DNA of 64,000 bases from Nitrospirota bacterium. Lineage in GTDB: Bacteria; Nitrospirota; Nitrospiria; SBBL01; JAADHI01. A program made the translations under genes and the position numbers. The stretch is taken from positions 1 through 64,000 of the forward strand of contig JAJDBW010000021.1 in the NCBI GenBank assembly GCA_029261155.1, given 5' to 3'. The notes beneath the pieces were generated by a model. The model made no database searches, was not told the origin of the DNA, and worked only from the letters and a program-made list of their open reading frames with translations. This document shows positions 29,272 to 38,659 of the stretch, piece after piece (position 1 is the stretch's first letter; every line of letters begins with the position of its first letter).

Positions 29272-30618
29272 ATGGAATTTGAGATAGAACACGCAGAGGC
29301 CTTATTATCGCGGGCAAAGGCCTTAGGGGCGAGCGAGGGCGATATTGTTGCTGTTGAAGGGGAATCCTTTTCGACGCAGGTCCGTTTGGGTGAGGTGGAA
29401 AAAATCAGCAGTGCGCGAGGCAAGCGTCTCGGGCTGCGACTCTTTTTCGGAAAACGCTCCGCCATCACTTCGACCTCTGATTTAAGCGAGACCTCTCTCG
29501 ATCGCCTTTTATCCGATACCTGCGATCTGGCAAAAATTGCTGAGGAAGACGACTTTTCCGGCTTGCCCTCCGGCGAGGCCTGTGCGAACTCTTTTCCTGA
29601 ACTCGACACTGTGGACAGGGAGATCGGCGCACTCTCCATTGACGAAAAGATCGCCATGGCCCGCCAGACCGAAGCCGCAGCCTTAGCGCAAGACAAACGT
29701 CTAAGTAATTCCGACGGCGCCGACTTCAGCCATTCCTATAACGAAAGACTTTATGTCGCAAGCAACGGTTTTCACGGCCGCTTCGAAGGTTCGGGCGTCT
29801 CCTTGTCGGTTGCGCCCATCGCGACGCAGGACGGCAAGATGCAACGCGACTATTGGTACAGCTCGAAAAGAAAGTTTAAACAGTTGGAGTCGGCCGAGTC
29901 GATCGGTATTACTGCGGCAAAACGGACGCTGCGGCGCATCGGCGCGAAAAAAGTGGCAACCCAAAAAGTCCCTGTTATTTTCGAACGGGAGACGGCCGCT
30001 TCCCTCTTGGGTCACCTCGCCTCCGCCGTTTCCGGCCATACCTTGTATAAAGGGGCCTCTTTTTTACAGGATCAACTCGGAAAGCAGGTGGCGGCGAAAA
30101 ACATAAGCCTATACGACGACCCCACCCTGCCGCTCGCCTTGGGTTCTCGTCCTTTCGATGGGGAAGGTCTGCCTTCCTATAAAAAAATGATCGTCGAGCA
30201 GGGTATCTTAAAAAGCTATCTCCTCGACACCTATTCCGGAAAAAAATTGGGTCTTCCTTCAACAGGGAACGCCGTCCGTGGCACGGGTGGACCGCCTTCG
30301 GCGGGGCCGTCCAATTTCCATCTCCTACCCGGCGACTTCTCCATTGAGGACTTGATACGCTCCGTCGGCAGCGGTCTCTACGTGACCGAGCTCATCGGTT
30401 TTGGCGTCAATATGACCACAGGCGATTATTCACGCGGCGCAAGCGGCATCTGGATAGAAAATGGGAAATTGGCTTACCCTGTTGAAGAGTTGACGATCGC
30501 TGGAAACCTGAAAGAGATGTTCAAGCAAATCGACATGATCGCCGACGATATCGATGCAACAAAGTCAATTGCGTCCTCCACATTGAAGATTTCAGAAATG
30601 ACCGTCGCGGGGAACTAA
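29272..30618 (+). CDS. pmbA: TldE/PmbA subunit of the TldD/E protease
   Basis: About 448 residues, related to TldD but with no HExxxH site, as expected of the non-catalytic partner: the aligned region reads VIFERETAASLLGHLASAVSGH. Typical PmbA stretches are SSARGKRLGLRLFFGKRSA, GNAVRGTGGPPSAGPSNFHL and FGVNMTTGDYSRGASGIWIENG. The ATG at 29272 is preferred over a GTG two codons earlier; GGGAT lies close before it. It completes the thioesterase-tldD-tldE unit. Confidence 0.92.
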   Translation: MEFEIEHAEALLSRAKALGASEGDIVAVEGESFSTQVRLGEVEKISSARGKRLGLRLFFGKRSAITSTSDLSETSLDRLLSDTCDLAKIAEEDDFSGLPSGEACANSFPELDTVDREIGALSIDEKIAMARQTEAAALAQDKRLSNSDGADFSHSYNERLYVASNGFHGRFEGSGVSLSVAPIATQDGKMQRDYWYSSKRKFKQLESAESIGITAAKRTLRRIGAKKVATQKVPVIFERETAASLLGHLASAVSGHTLYKGASFLQDQLGKQVAAKNISLYDDPTLPLALGSRPFDGEGLPSYKKMIVEQGILKSYLLDTYSGKKLGLPSTGNAVRGTGGPPSAGPSNFHLLPGDFSIEDLIRSVGSGLYVTELIGFGVNMTTGDYSRGASGIWIENGKLAYPVEELTIAGNLKEMFKQIDMIADDIDATKSIASSTLKISEMTVAGN

Positions 30619-30834
30619 GTTCGTGCGTTTCGGCTGAGTGGGGCCTGGCCCGGGTCTTCACGCTTTTTAAGTCGGAACCGATAAGGGCTTTAAGCGATTT
30701 GTGTTTCGTTTTTAAGCCGTTGGAGGCTTTAAAGTAAAACCCTCTTGCCTTTTACCGAGAACATGCGGTAGAGTGTCGCAATTTTTATCCACCCATTTTG
30801 GACACTGCAATTTCCCAATGAAGATTGTGTTTTA

Positions 30835-32244
30835 ATGAATCTTAAGAAGAGTCTTCCAAAAAGTATTGTCCGAGCAAGCGGCTTGGCTTTCTTAATCGTG
30901 CTTCTCTATTACGGCGGCCAATTTCTTACTGTCTCGGAGTCCAAGGAGTCGCAAGGTTTTGGCCCCGGTCTAGCGCGCGTTGAAAACGGGGGCGAGGACG
31001 CGACGCGCCTCGCGGAAGTCGCTTCCGATCCCGAGGGCTTTCCCCTTGCCCTTGATGCGTCTCAGCCAGAGGCCATATCCGATCCGGATGCGCTTATCGA
31101 CGCGCCTTTAACCGAAGGTGAGCCCCTAGAAGAAGCGCCGATTCAAAAGGAGCACCTCCTTAAAAAGGGCGATTCCCTCTACCTCGCACTCTCGGGATTT
31201 GGCATTGGCGACCAAGAAATCGACGCGATTACCAAAGCCATCAAACCGGTTTACGATTTGCGTCGTATACGCCCTGGACAGACGATTAGGGTCAGCCTTC
31301 AGGAGGGTTCGGACCGCATTGAAGGTCTTGTCTATGAGATTGATTTATTAAACCGCTTAAAAGTTGAACGATCCGAAGACGCCTATTCTGTTGTGAAAGA
31401 ACAAGTTCCCTTGGATCGGGAACTAGCCCATCGCAGTGGCGTGATTCGGGGATCCTTGTATGAATCGGGCTTACAAGTTGGTGTTCCTGTCGAAATTATT
31501 ATGGCTCTGGCGGATATCTTTGCATGGGACCTGGATTTTGGGAGCGACATTCATTCCGGCGACGAATTCTCTCTCATCTTCGAGATCTATAAAAAAGATG
31601 GAGAGACGGTCCAATCGGGACGGGTCTTGGCGGCCGAAATCGTAAATCGAGGGAAGGCTTATCGCGCCTATTATTTTTCGCCTCCGAATGGGAGTGGCGA
31701 TTATTACGAGGAAGGTGGGCGATCTTTAAGAAAGGCTTTCCTTAAATCCCCTTTGCGTTATCGCTACATTAGTTCCGGTTATGCGACACGGCGCTTGCAT
31801 CCCATTTTAAAGATCAATCGACCGCACTTGGGCATCGACTTCGCTGCGCGCCATGGGACACCTGTTCGTGCCGCTGCGGATGGCGTCATCCATTTTATGG
31901 GTTGGAAGGGTGGACACGGGAAGACGGTCATCATTCGACATCGAAACGGTTACAAAACACTCTATGGCCACCTTTCTTCATTTTGGCCCGGTCTCAAAAA
32001 AGGCAAGCGGGTCAAGCAAGAAGACTTTATCGCGAGAGTGGGTTCGACCGGCTTGAGTACCGGCCCGCATCTTCATTACACCATGCTTAAAAATGGCAAG
32101 GCGATCAATCCTAAGATTGTGGACCGCCTTCGTGGCGAAGCACTGCCCAAAAAGTGGATCCCTCTTTTTTCCGAGCAGGTCGAACTGATGGATCGCTTGC
32201 TCTCCCCCGTCCTTGACGTCGTTCCCGAAAGCGAATCCACTTAG
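30835..32244 (+). CDS. M23 family metallopeptidase (peptidoglycan endopeptidase)
   Basis: A 469-residue envelope protein. One membrane segment (about 14-30), an acidic linker of about 90 residues, an OapA/LysM-like part (HLLKKGDSLYLALSGFGIGD, about 108-190), a middle domain, and a C-terminal LytM/M23 domain with zinc ligands in RLHPILKINRPHLGIDFAA (HxxxD) and GPHLHY (HxH). Proteins of this MepM/YebA layout cut D-Ala-mDAP cross-links to let the sacculus grow. The basic residues and the conserved YGHLSSF and GSTGLSTGPH are present, so it should be active. No strong ribosome binding site is seen before the ATG. Confidence 0.9.
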   Translation: MNLKKSLPKSIVRASGLAFLIVLLYYGGQFLTVSESKESQGFGPGLARVENGGEDATRLAEVASDPEGFPLALDASQPEAISDPDALIDAPLTEGEPLEEAPIQKEHLLKKGDSLYLALSGFGIGDQEIDAITKAIKPVYDLRRIRPGQTIRVSLQEGSDRIEGLVYEIDLLNRLKVERSEDAYSVVKEQVPLDRELAHRSGVIRGSLYESGLQVGVPVEIIMALADIFAWDLDFGSDIHSGDEFSLIFEIYKKDGETVQSGRVLAAEIVNRGKAYRAYYFSPPNGSGDYYEEGGRSLRKAFLKSPLRYRYISSGYATRRLHPILKINRPHLGIDFAARHGTPVRAAADGVIHFMGWKGGHGKTVIIRHRNGYKTLYGHLSSFWPGLKKGKRVKQEDFIARVGSTGLSTGPHLHYTMLKNGKAINPKIVDRLRGEALPKKWIPLFSEQVELMDRLLSPVLDVVPESEST

Positions 32245-32353
32245 TTTTGAACCGGCGTCTTCTCTAAGCACCCCTTTGTTTTTAAGATCGCTGAGCCCAT
32301 GGTAAATCGTGTGGCTGGCCTTCGGCCCAGCCACTTCATTGAGGCCTGTTGCA

Positions 32354-33220
32354 TTGGAAAGACCCCAGTGGCGTTTTATAAACGATCCGCCTTTATCCGC
32401 CGCAGAGAACATGGCTCGAGACGAAGCCATTGCGATTGCCTTTTCTGAGGGCAAGGTGCCGCCGACCCTTCGACTCTATCAATGGTCGGCGCCCAGTTTT
32501 TCTATTGGCGCCTTCCAAAGGCTCGATCCGAATTGGCTGGCACGTTTCGAGAATCCGCGTGAACAAGATGCTATCGTTCTGGTGAGAAGAGTGACCGGCG
32601 GCCGAGGCCTGCTCCATGATCGCGAAATGACCTATGCTGTCATCGCCGGCACGGAAGATCCTTTGTTTTCCGGAGGGATTAAAGAGACTTTTTATGCGAT
32701 TGCCACGGGATTATTGGCCGGTCTGGAAACACTGGGTGTCGTTGCGTCTGTTCACCGGCCTTCCAAAAAGAAACAAGGCAGTCAGAGCAAGGATCCCCTT
32801 TGTTTTTCTTCGACTTCTTGGTATGAAATTGTCGTCGGAGACAAGAAATTAATTGGAAGCGCCCAACGGCGCTGGCGGCGTCATTTTCTTCAGCAAGGTT
32901 CGCTGATGACGGAAAAAAGCCAGATCGCGCTCCATGACAACGAAGCGTTGAACCTGTCCTTTGTTTCGGAGCATCAGGTGACGCTCAGCGAACTCCTCCC
33001 TGCGCTTCCTTCTCAAGCGCAAGCGGCCGAAGCCCTGAAATCCGGTTTTGAAAAGGCCCTCGGACTCCATTTTATTTCAGCCAGGCCCACAGCGTATGAG
33101 TTGGCCTTGGTTGAGCGTCTTGTCACGGAAAAATATGGCAATCCAGACTGGAATCGGGATCGCCAGAGCCGAACCGAATCGCCCGCTCATTTAGGCAGGG
33201 ATGCGCAGAAGTCCTTGTAG
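32354..33220 (+). CDS. Lipoate/octanoate transferase (LipM/LplA family)
   Basis: About 288 residues of the biotin/lipoate A/B ligase fold: QWRFINDPPLSAAENMARDEAI, RLYQWSAPSFSIGAFQ, RRVTGGRGLLHDREMTY (the RRxTGG lipoate-site loop), then PLCFSSTSWYEI with a Cys in the position of the LipM nucleophile, and KKLIGSAQRRWRRHFLQQGS. LipM-type enzymes move octanoate from acyl carrier protein onto GcvH or E2 domains; an LplA-type ligase is the alternative. The start is uncertain: a TTG near 32354 preceded by GAGG suits the family, while the frame opens at 32309. Its 3' end overlaps the convergent gene on the other strand by 34 bases. Confidence 0.82.
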   Translation: MERPQWRFINDPPLSAAENMARDEAIAIAFSEGKVPPTLRLYQWSAPSFSIGAFQRLDPNWLARFENPREQDAIVLVRRVTGGRGLLHDREMTYAVIAGTEDPLFSGGIKETFYAIATGLLAGLETLGVVASVHRPSKKKQGSQSKDPLCFSSTSWYEIVVGDKKLIGSAQRRWRRHFLQQGSLMTEKSQIALHDNEALNLSFVSEHQVTLSELLPALPSQAQAAEALKSGFEKALGLHFISARPTAYELALVERLVTEKYGNPDWNRDRQSRTESPAHLGRDAQKSL

Positions 33221-33726
33221 GCTTCGATGCATTCACTTGTGCCACTTGGGCAAACCATGCCCACCACTTTCAGCATGCAATCTTCCGGTCCGGTCATATT
33301 GGGCGGAAGTTTTCGTGCGACCTTTTTGGGGGTCTTGAATGTGGGCGTTTGAGAATTTAAATCGCCTAAATTTTCTTTTCGAAGTGAAGGCAGGGTGTCG
33401 GATGAGGGGCTTTGTTCCAATTCTTCGGTTCCTACAGCTTCGAGATCTCGAGATAAAGCGAGGTTTTCTTGAGGGATCGAATCGGTGCCCACGCTTTTTG
33501 GAAAAGGGGTGCGCACTGGCTGTGGTTCTTCTTCCGCTGCTTTAGGCGGGGAGAGGAGTTGGACTTCCATACTCCGTTCTCTTTCTAAGGGGTCTTCCTT
33601 GTTGTTTAAGAGAAGAAATGGATTTCCGATTAAGATAAAGAAGGTCGCGTAATGAAGGAGTACGGAGTAGAAAAGCACCTTTGAAAAGGGATCGTTTCTG
33701 GAGATGTTGCGATCAAGAAATGGCAT
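33187..33726 (-). CDS. TonB-like membrane-anchored protein, function unknown
   Basis: A 179-residue protein with an N-terminal membrane segment (VLFYSVLLHYATFFILIG, about 17-34) placed as in TonB/TolA (SxxLH), a Pro/Glu-rich periplasmic linker (SPPKAAEEEPQPVRTPFPK) and a short C-terminal part with four Cys (EDCMLKVVGMVCPSGTSECI ... DFC), probably two disulfides. No TonB C-terminal domain is recognised. The last 34 bases overlap the lipoate transferase gene tail to tail. Confidence 0.6.
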   Translation of the reverse strand: MPFLDRNISRNDPFSKVLFYSVLLHYATFFILIGNPFLLLNNKEDPLERERSMEVQLLSPPKAAEEEPQPVRTPFPKSVGTDSIPQENLALSRDLEAVGTEELEQSPSSDTLPSLRKENLGDLNSQTPTFKTPKKVARKLPPNMTGPEDCMLKVVGMVCPSGTSECIEAYKDFCASLPK

Positions 33727-33981
33727 GCTTGCCGTCCTCGACGGTAAATCAAATCCTGTTTAAGTGGATACCAATAATTCCCCTGGGCTAAGATCTCGTA
33801 ATCTATTGCACGAATTTTTCCCCGACGTCTCAAAAGAAATGAAGACCGGATCGATCAAGAAAAATACGATCTAAGGAAATCCCATCCCTATCGCCCTTTG
33901 TCTTTGCAGATACGATTGTGAAAGCGCAGCTGTCGACTAAAATTCAATAGTGGCAAGGGTATGGACGAACCCTCCGTCCTT

Positions 33982-34215
33982 TTATTTTGGGCGTCCTTTC
34001 CGCTGTGCACGCTGTGCTGTGGTTTCCTTATGAAAGTGTTGGCTGATGGCTGTCCAGGTGTGAAAAACATCTTCCATAATGCCTTTGGAATCGGTTGTGG
34101 TTCCCTTTTGAAGATGAACCAGCTTGGCTGTGAACAGTGCATTTGTTAGGATTGCCGCAATCAATTTGTTTTTTTCGATATCCGTTTCTCTTGCATTCGG
34201 TTGTTCCAGTGCCAT
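33982..34215 (-). CDS. Conserved small hypothetical protein (77 aa)
   Basis: A 77-residue hydrophilic protein starting MALEQPNARETDIEKNKLIAA with probable helices and ending in a very basic tail (QRAQRKGRPK). A GGGGG-type ribosome binding site lies 7 bases before the ATG. The pattern KNKLIAAILTNA.....LVHLQKG looks like a family of small proteins I associate with Nitrospira-like genomes. No function is known. A second minus-strand frame on top of it has no domain and was left out. Confidence 0.45.
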   Translation of the reverse strand: MALEQPNARETDIEKNKLIAAILTNALFTAKLVHLQKGTTTDSKGIMEDVFHTWTAISQHFHKETTAQRAQRKGRPK

Positions 34216-34403
34216 TCTGATCCCCCTTTATTAAAGTTGTGTGTTTATCCCTCACGCCAGGGCTTTGCCTTGAGATAAAATCCTTCGATTTTTTGAAGCC
34301 ATTAAAAATCGGCTTATTGTGTTGAGCACAGCAAATTGTTTGGGCCAGGATGCCAGTTGGCCTGCCGAGCAGGCTGGTTTTAGTCTGCTTCAAGCTCAGG
34401 GCT

Positions 34404-35405
34404 TTATTGAAGCCAGTCCGGCGTCGGCAAATTGAGTTCTTTTAAAAAGGCCGGGTTGTATAATTTGCTTTGATATCGTGTGCCGAAGTCTGCTAAGACA
34501 GTCACAATGGTGTGTCCCGGCCCCAATTTCTTCGCGAGGCGAACTGCACCGGCGATGTTGATGGCAGACGATCCACCCAGACAGAGCCCTTCATTTTTCA
34601 GTAAATCGAAAATGTAAGGCAGCGCTTCTTCGTCCGAAATTTGAAAGGCCTCATCGATCTGTGCATCGACCATGTTTTCCGTAATCCGTCCTTGGCCGAT
34701 GCCCTCGGCAATGGAATCGCCTTCCGCCTTGAGCTCGCCGAATTTATAGTAGTGGTAGAGTGCGGCTCCCATGGGGTCGGAGAGCGCGATGCTGACCTTC
34801 GGGTTTCGGGCTTTAAGCGCTTTGCCGACCCCGGCAAGTGTTCCGCCCGTGCCCACCGCACAAGTAAACCCGTCGATTTTTCCCGCAGTTTGATCCCATA
34901 TTTCAACACCTGTCGTTTGGGCATGAAATTCTCGATTGGCGACGTTGTCGAATTGACGGGCCCAAATCGCCGAACCGGCTTCTGCCTTATTGAGTTGTTC
35001 CGCCAAGCGTTGGGCGACATGGACATAGTTTTCCGGATTCTTATACGGCGCTTCCGGGACAAGCTTTAACTCGGCCCCGAAAAGCTTTAAGGTTTGAATC
35101 TTCTCTTGGCTTTGCGTTTCGGGGATGACAATGAGGGTTCGATATCCCAAGATCTTTCCGATGAGTGCCAAACCGATTCCGGTATTCCCGGCGGTGCCTT
35201 CGACAATGGTGCCACCAGTTTTGAGTTCGCCCCTCTGTTCAGCATCGCGAACGATGCCCAATGCCGTCCGGTCTTTAATGGATCCGCCGGGATTTAGAAA
35301 CTCTGCTTTCCCAAGGATTTCACAGCCGGTTTCCGCTGAGACCTGGTTTAATCGGATTAAGGGTGTGTGTCCTATGAGATCAAGTATGTCATGGCAAATT
35401 GTCAT
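34404..35405 (-). CDS. cysK: Cysteine synthase (O-acetylserine sulfhydrylase family)
   Basis: A 333-residue fold-type II PLP enzyme making cysteine from O-acetylserine and sulfide. PLP Lys in LNPGGSIKDRTALG, substrate loop EGTAGNTGIGLA, phosphate-binding GTGGTLAGVGKAL and the C-terminal GGSSAINIAGAV are present. The substrate loop reads EGTAGNTG, in place of EPTSGNTG of classical CysK; this form is found in a separate CysK/CBS-like branch, and a cystathionine beta-synthase-like reaction is the main alternative. GGAGAAAC precedes the ATG. A short inverted repeat (GCCTGC-CGA-GCAGGC, near 34360) lies after the stop but lacks a T-run on this strand. Confidence 0.88.
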   Translation of the reverse strand: MTICHDILDLIGHTPLIRLNQVSAETGCEILGKAEFLNPGGSIKDRTALGIVRDAEQRGELKTGGTIVEGTAGNTGIGLALIGKILGYRTLIVIPETQSQEKIQTLKLFGAELKLVPEAPYKNPENYVHVAQRLAEQLNKAEAGSAIWARQFDNVANREFHAQTTGVEIWDQTAGKIDGFTCAVGTGGTLAGVGKALKARNPKVSIALSDPMGAALYHYYKFGELKAEGDSIAEGIGQGRITENMVDAQIDEAFQISDEEALPYIFDLLKNEGLCLGGSSAINIAGAVRLAKKLGPGHTIVTVLADFGTRYQSKLYNPAFLKELNLPTPDWLQ

Positions 35406-35444
35406 GAAGGTTTCTCCACTTATTCTCGTGCGGGATAAATAGTT

Positions 35445-35756
35445 CTAGCTCATCATTCGAATGTATTTTCCTTTTTCGAAGCCTGTAAAAAAATGATTGA
35501 TCATTGGATGTTCAATAGAGGTCTGCGATGGGTCGGGTTCTAGATTTCTTTCTGCGACATAGGTCATGTGTTGTCCTTTGTCGACCAGGATATGATACCA
35601 GGGCTGGTCTTTAGGCGGCTTGGAACGCGCAACTTGTTGATACCAAACTTCCGTTCCTTGAAACTCGGGGTCGACATCGACGACCACGCCTCGATAATCG
35701 AACAAAGCGTGATGAACAAGTTGACCGACATAAAATTTACACTGCACTTCTTTCAT
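35445..35756 (-). CDS. hspQ: Heat shock protein HspQ (YccV-like hemimethylated-DNA-binding fold)
   Basis: A 103-residue HspQ/YccV domain protein: KFYVGQLVHHALFDYRGVVVDVDPEF, PWYHILVDKGQHMTYVAERNL and HPMINHFFTGFEKGKY. In E. coli HspQ is a specificity-enhancing factor for Lon and a DnaA-regulating factor under heat stress. The start codon is preceded by AAGGAATTAG. It lies 39 bases before cysK on the same strand; the two may be cotranscribed. Confidence 0.9.
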   Translation of the reverse strand: MKEVQCKFYVGQLVHHALFDYRGVVVDVDPEFQGTEVWYQQVARSKPPKDQPWYHILVDKGQHMTYVAERNLEPDPSQTSIEHPMINHFFTGFEKGKYIRMMS

Positions 35757-35883
35757 TCTAATTCCTTTTTATCCGGTGTGCCTGCCATTTTGATGAACGG
35801 CTTTTTATGACCTTTGGCGACTCAAAGGCGCGCCACAAAGGTGATTTCATCGCCTTACTTCGAGGTCATGTGTTCTGGGGTTT

Positions 35884-36498
35884 TCATTTTTTGGATAATT
35901 TGGGCGGTGCCGACACTTTTTTATATCCGGCTGGAATTTCAAATAGCGTCGGGTTGAGTTTTTTTGTCTTAATGTTTGCTAACTGGACCAAGACGTGTTC
36001 GTCTTTGTTAAAAAATTCCTGGCGAATGGGGGCGTTGTTGAGCTCGACGGCCTCCCAAGCCAGTCCCGTTTGACGATTTCCTTCCTTATCTTTCCAGACC
36101 AGCCTAAATTTATTTGTCATAATGCCCGCGACCGGTTCTTTCGAAAGAAATACCTTTTCGTAATTTCCTGAAGTTCCTGGGGAAAAAGGCCCGGGCCCGT
36201 CGGGTTTTGCGTCTGTTTCCATGTACATTCTTTCATCCGGCATCAGCGTCCAATTCACAGGGGGGGCAAGGTCTCCTCGGGCGATATTCACCGATAGGCG
36301 TCCGGCCATTTCTATTTCAATCCGTAATTTCTTGTTTTGAGCATAGATTTTTGCAGGGAAAATACGCTGATTCCCGCCGAATTCTCCCCTGGAAATGGTG
36401 ATGAATTGGTCTGCCGAATAATCCGCTTGTGCATAGTGCGGCGAAAACAATAAGGCCATCCAAAGGATGACGAAGCCGCTATATTTATAGTCTTTCAC
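35884..36498 (-). CDS. Exported hypothetical protein, LolA/DUF4412-like layout
   Basis: A 204-residue protein with a signal peptide (about 1-25, cleavage near AQADYS) and a mature part of alternating strands: GGNQRIFPAKIYAQNKKLRIE, NWTLMPDERMYMET, VAGIMTNKFRLVWKDKEGNR and the final NPTLFEIPAGYKKVS. The last motif (LFEIPAGYKKV) is typical of DUF4412-like periplasmic proteins of a LolA-type fold that bind lipidic ligands; the ligand here is unknown. It starts with GTG, preceded by GGGGG. Confidence 0.65.
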   Translation of the reverse strand: MKDYKYSGFVILWMALLFSPHYAQADYSADQFITISRGEFGGNQRIFPAKIYAQNKKLRIEIEMAGRLSVNIARGDLAPPVNWTLMPDERMYMETDAKPDGPGPFSPGTSGNYEKVFLSKEPVAGIMTNKFRLVWKDKEGNRQTGLAWEAVELNNAPIRQEFFNKDEHVLVQLANIKTKKLNPTLFEIPAGYKKVSAPPKLSKK

Positions 36499-36691
36499 GT
36501 TTATACCCCCAAATATTCCCTGAACTATATCATTTTCTCGGTCGGCAGGGCAACGCAGATTGATTCTTTTCTCACCGCCGAGTATGATGTTTTTATCTTG
36601 TTTGTGTCCTTATCGATCGGGCCTCTTTGGGGTCTGATAACATAACTTTGTCAGAAAAAAAATGTGCAATGTCCTTTAGTTGGAGGATTGT

Positions 36692-38122
36692 GTGAGCACT
36701 CGATGCAGAACCAAAATTGTGGCCACGCTCGGCCCGACCACTTCATCTGAAGAGGCCCTTTCTCGCTTGATTGGGGCTGGGGCGAATGTGATTCGCCTGA
36801 ACTTCTCGCATGGCCGCCATCAAGACCATGAAGCCGCCATCCAGCGCATCCGTTCGATCGCCCAAAAAAACGGAAAGGTGGTGGCCATTCTCCAAGACCT
36901 TCAAGGACCAAAAGTCCGAATTGGGCGCCTCAGAGCCGCGTCGTATCTTCTTAAGCGAAATGCGCTTTTTAGACTATTGAAAAATAATGTCGTGGGGGAT
37001 GGTGAGGCGGCAGCGAGCGATTATCCCGATCTTTACAAAAAAGTACAACCAGGCGACGCCGTTTTAATTAACGACGGCAGTATCGCATTACGGGTACTGG
37101 AGATTGTGAAGGGAGAAATTCATTGCCGCGTCGTCGAGGGCGGGATCCTTCAATCGCAAAAGGGCGTAAACGTGCCCGGACGGGAGCTCGGCTTTCCAGC
37201 CTTAACGACAAAAGACAAAAGAGATTTGGCCTTTGGCTTGGCCAATGGCGTGGATTATATCGCACTTTCTATGGTTCGCACCGCCCAAGATGTTCGTACG
37301 CTGAAAAAGATGATCGAAAAGGCAAAAAAAAATGTTCCCGTGATTGCCAAGTTGGAGCAAGCGATGGCAATTCAAAATTTAGAAGAGATCATGGCCGTGG
37401 CCGACGGGGTCATGGTTGCCCGGGGCGATTTGGGGGTCGAGCTGCCATTGGAACAGGTCCCGACGCTTCAAAAAGAAATTATAAAAATGGCGAATAAGGC
37501 GCATATTCCTGTGATTACGGCAACGCAAATGTTGGAGTCGATGGTGGAGAACACGCGGCCGACACGGGCGGAGGTCTCGGATGTTGCCAATGCGATCTAC
37601 GACGGCACCGATGCCGTGATGCTTTCCGGGGAAACCGCTTCCGGAAAACACCCGATTAAATCGGTGCAAATGATGGCGCGTATCATCGTCGCAGTGGAAG
37701 GTCATCTCGCCATGCAACAGCCTCATCTCGAAAAAGGCCTTTCGCCTCCTGCTGCAGTGAGTCATGCGGCTTGTATGCTTTCTTATCAAATCGACGCGAA
37801 GGCGATTGTAACCTCAACCCTTTCCGGTGGATCTGCGCTTCGCCTTTCGAAATACAGGCCGAATATTCCTATTATTGCCTTCACGCCGAATGAAGAGGTG
37901 AAGCGGCGTATGGCCCTTTTTTGGGGTGTAGAGCCCTATGACATGAGTTTATTGAAAAGAACGGATGACGTGCTGGAAGAAATGGTGAAGGGGGTGCGCT
38001 CGGCAAGGGTCGCCAAGAAAGGCGATGTCTTAGTGATGGTCTCTCAATCTCCCCGAGGCCGCCTGAATCGAGAACGGACGAGTCCGACGGATTTAATCAA
38101 AGTGCATCGCATGACCTCATAA
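36692..38122 (+). CDS. pyk: Pyruvate kinase
   Basis: A 476-residue pyruvate kinase converting phosphoenolpyruvate and ADP to pyruvate and ATP. The TIM barrel motifs are complete: RTKIVATLGPTTSS, NVIRLNFSHG, LQDLQGPKVRIG, the substrate-binding VPVIAKLEQ, GVMVARGDLGVELP, VITATQMLESM and DGTDAVMLSGETASGKHP. The C-terminal regulatory domain is shorter than in E. coli PykF but present. The GTG at 36692 is chosen, because the ATG-like frame opening at 36680 lies inside the ribosome binding site TTGGAGGATTG. A bidirectional terminator follows. Confidence 0.95.
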   Translation: MSTRCRTKIVATLGPTTSSEEALSRLIGAGANVIRLNFSHGRHQDHEAAIQRIRSIAQKNGKVVAILQDLQGPKVRIGRLRAASYLLKRNALFRLLKNNVVGDGEAAASDYPDLYKKVQPGDAVLINDGSIALRVLEIVKGEIHCRVVEGGILQSQKGVNVPGRELGFPALTTKDKRDLAFGLANGVDYIALSMVRTAQDVRTLKKMIEKAKKNVPVIAKLEQAMAIQNLEEIMAVADGVMVARGDLGVELPLEQVPTLQKEIIKMANKAHIPVITATQMLESMVENTRPTRAEVSDVANAIYDGTDAVMLSGETASGKHPIKSVQMMARIIVAVEGHLAMQQPHLEKGLSPPAAVSHAACMLSYQIDAKAIVTSTLSGGSALRLSKYRPNIPIIAFTPNEEVKRRMALFWGVEPYDMSLLKRTDDVLEEMVKGVRSARVAKKGDVLVMVSQSPRGRLNRERTSPTDLIKVHRMTS

Positions 38123-38157
38123 AAAAAAGCCTCAAGAAAAATTCTTGAGGCTTTTTT
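38121..38157 (+). terminator. Bidirectional terminator between pyk and the cold shock gene
   Basis: GCCTCAAGAA and TTCTTGAGGC form a perfect 10-bp stem with a 3-base loop, flanked by A8 on the left and T6 on the right. It ends pyk on the plus strand and the convergent cold shock gene on the minus strand. Confidence 0.92.
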
Positions 38158-38176
38158 GTGTGACCTGCTGCAAGAA

Positions 38177-38377
38177 TTATAACTTTACAACATTAGCCGC
38201 CTGTGGCCCTTTTTCGCCAGAACTCACATCAAACTCAACTTCTTCATCTTGTTCGAGGGATTTAAATCCATCACCCTGTATTGCCGTAAAGTGAACAAAG
38301 ATGTCATTCCCGTCTTCTTGTGTAATAAATCCGTACCCTTTGCTGGCGTTGAACCACTTCACACGACCTTTTACCAT
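38177..38377 (-). CDS. cspA: Cold shock protein (CspA family)
   Basis: A 66-residue cold-shock-domain protein with both RNA-binding motifs (KGYGFIT and DIFVHFTAI), acting as an RNA chaperone and antiterminator. GGAGG lies 10 bases before the ATG. The 280 bases upstream of the start have no gene and could hold a long thermosensing leader as in cspA of E. coli, but I see no clear cold box. Confidence 0.95.
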   Translation of the reverse strand: MVKGRVKWFNASKGYGFITQEDGNDIFVHFTAIQGDGFKSLEQDEEVEFDVSSGEKGPQAANVVKL

Positions 38378-38659
38378 TTTCTAAAACCTCCATATTAAAC
38401 GCTTGCTACGCAAACTGAATCTCCCAATCGAATGGGGTCTAAACCAAAATGGGTTCATGTTCTATAGCGTGAAATTGCCTAGTCTCTGTGCAGAGTGAAG
38501 GGCGCGTTTCACTCGCCAATACCCATTTTCAAACAGGGGAATCTTATCCTAGTTGAGCAAAATGTGTCAAGTCCATTTGGCCTCATTTGACCCCCCTCAA
38601 ACGAGGGATAAATCGATTTTCGATCCGCCCCAACTGTGCGGTTTTGGCATTGGACCGGT

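Noticed and set aside
34352-34377. GCCTGC-CGA-GCAGGC hairpin after cysK
   Set aside because: A perfect 6-bp stem but no T-run on the strand of cysK; not called as terminator.
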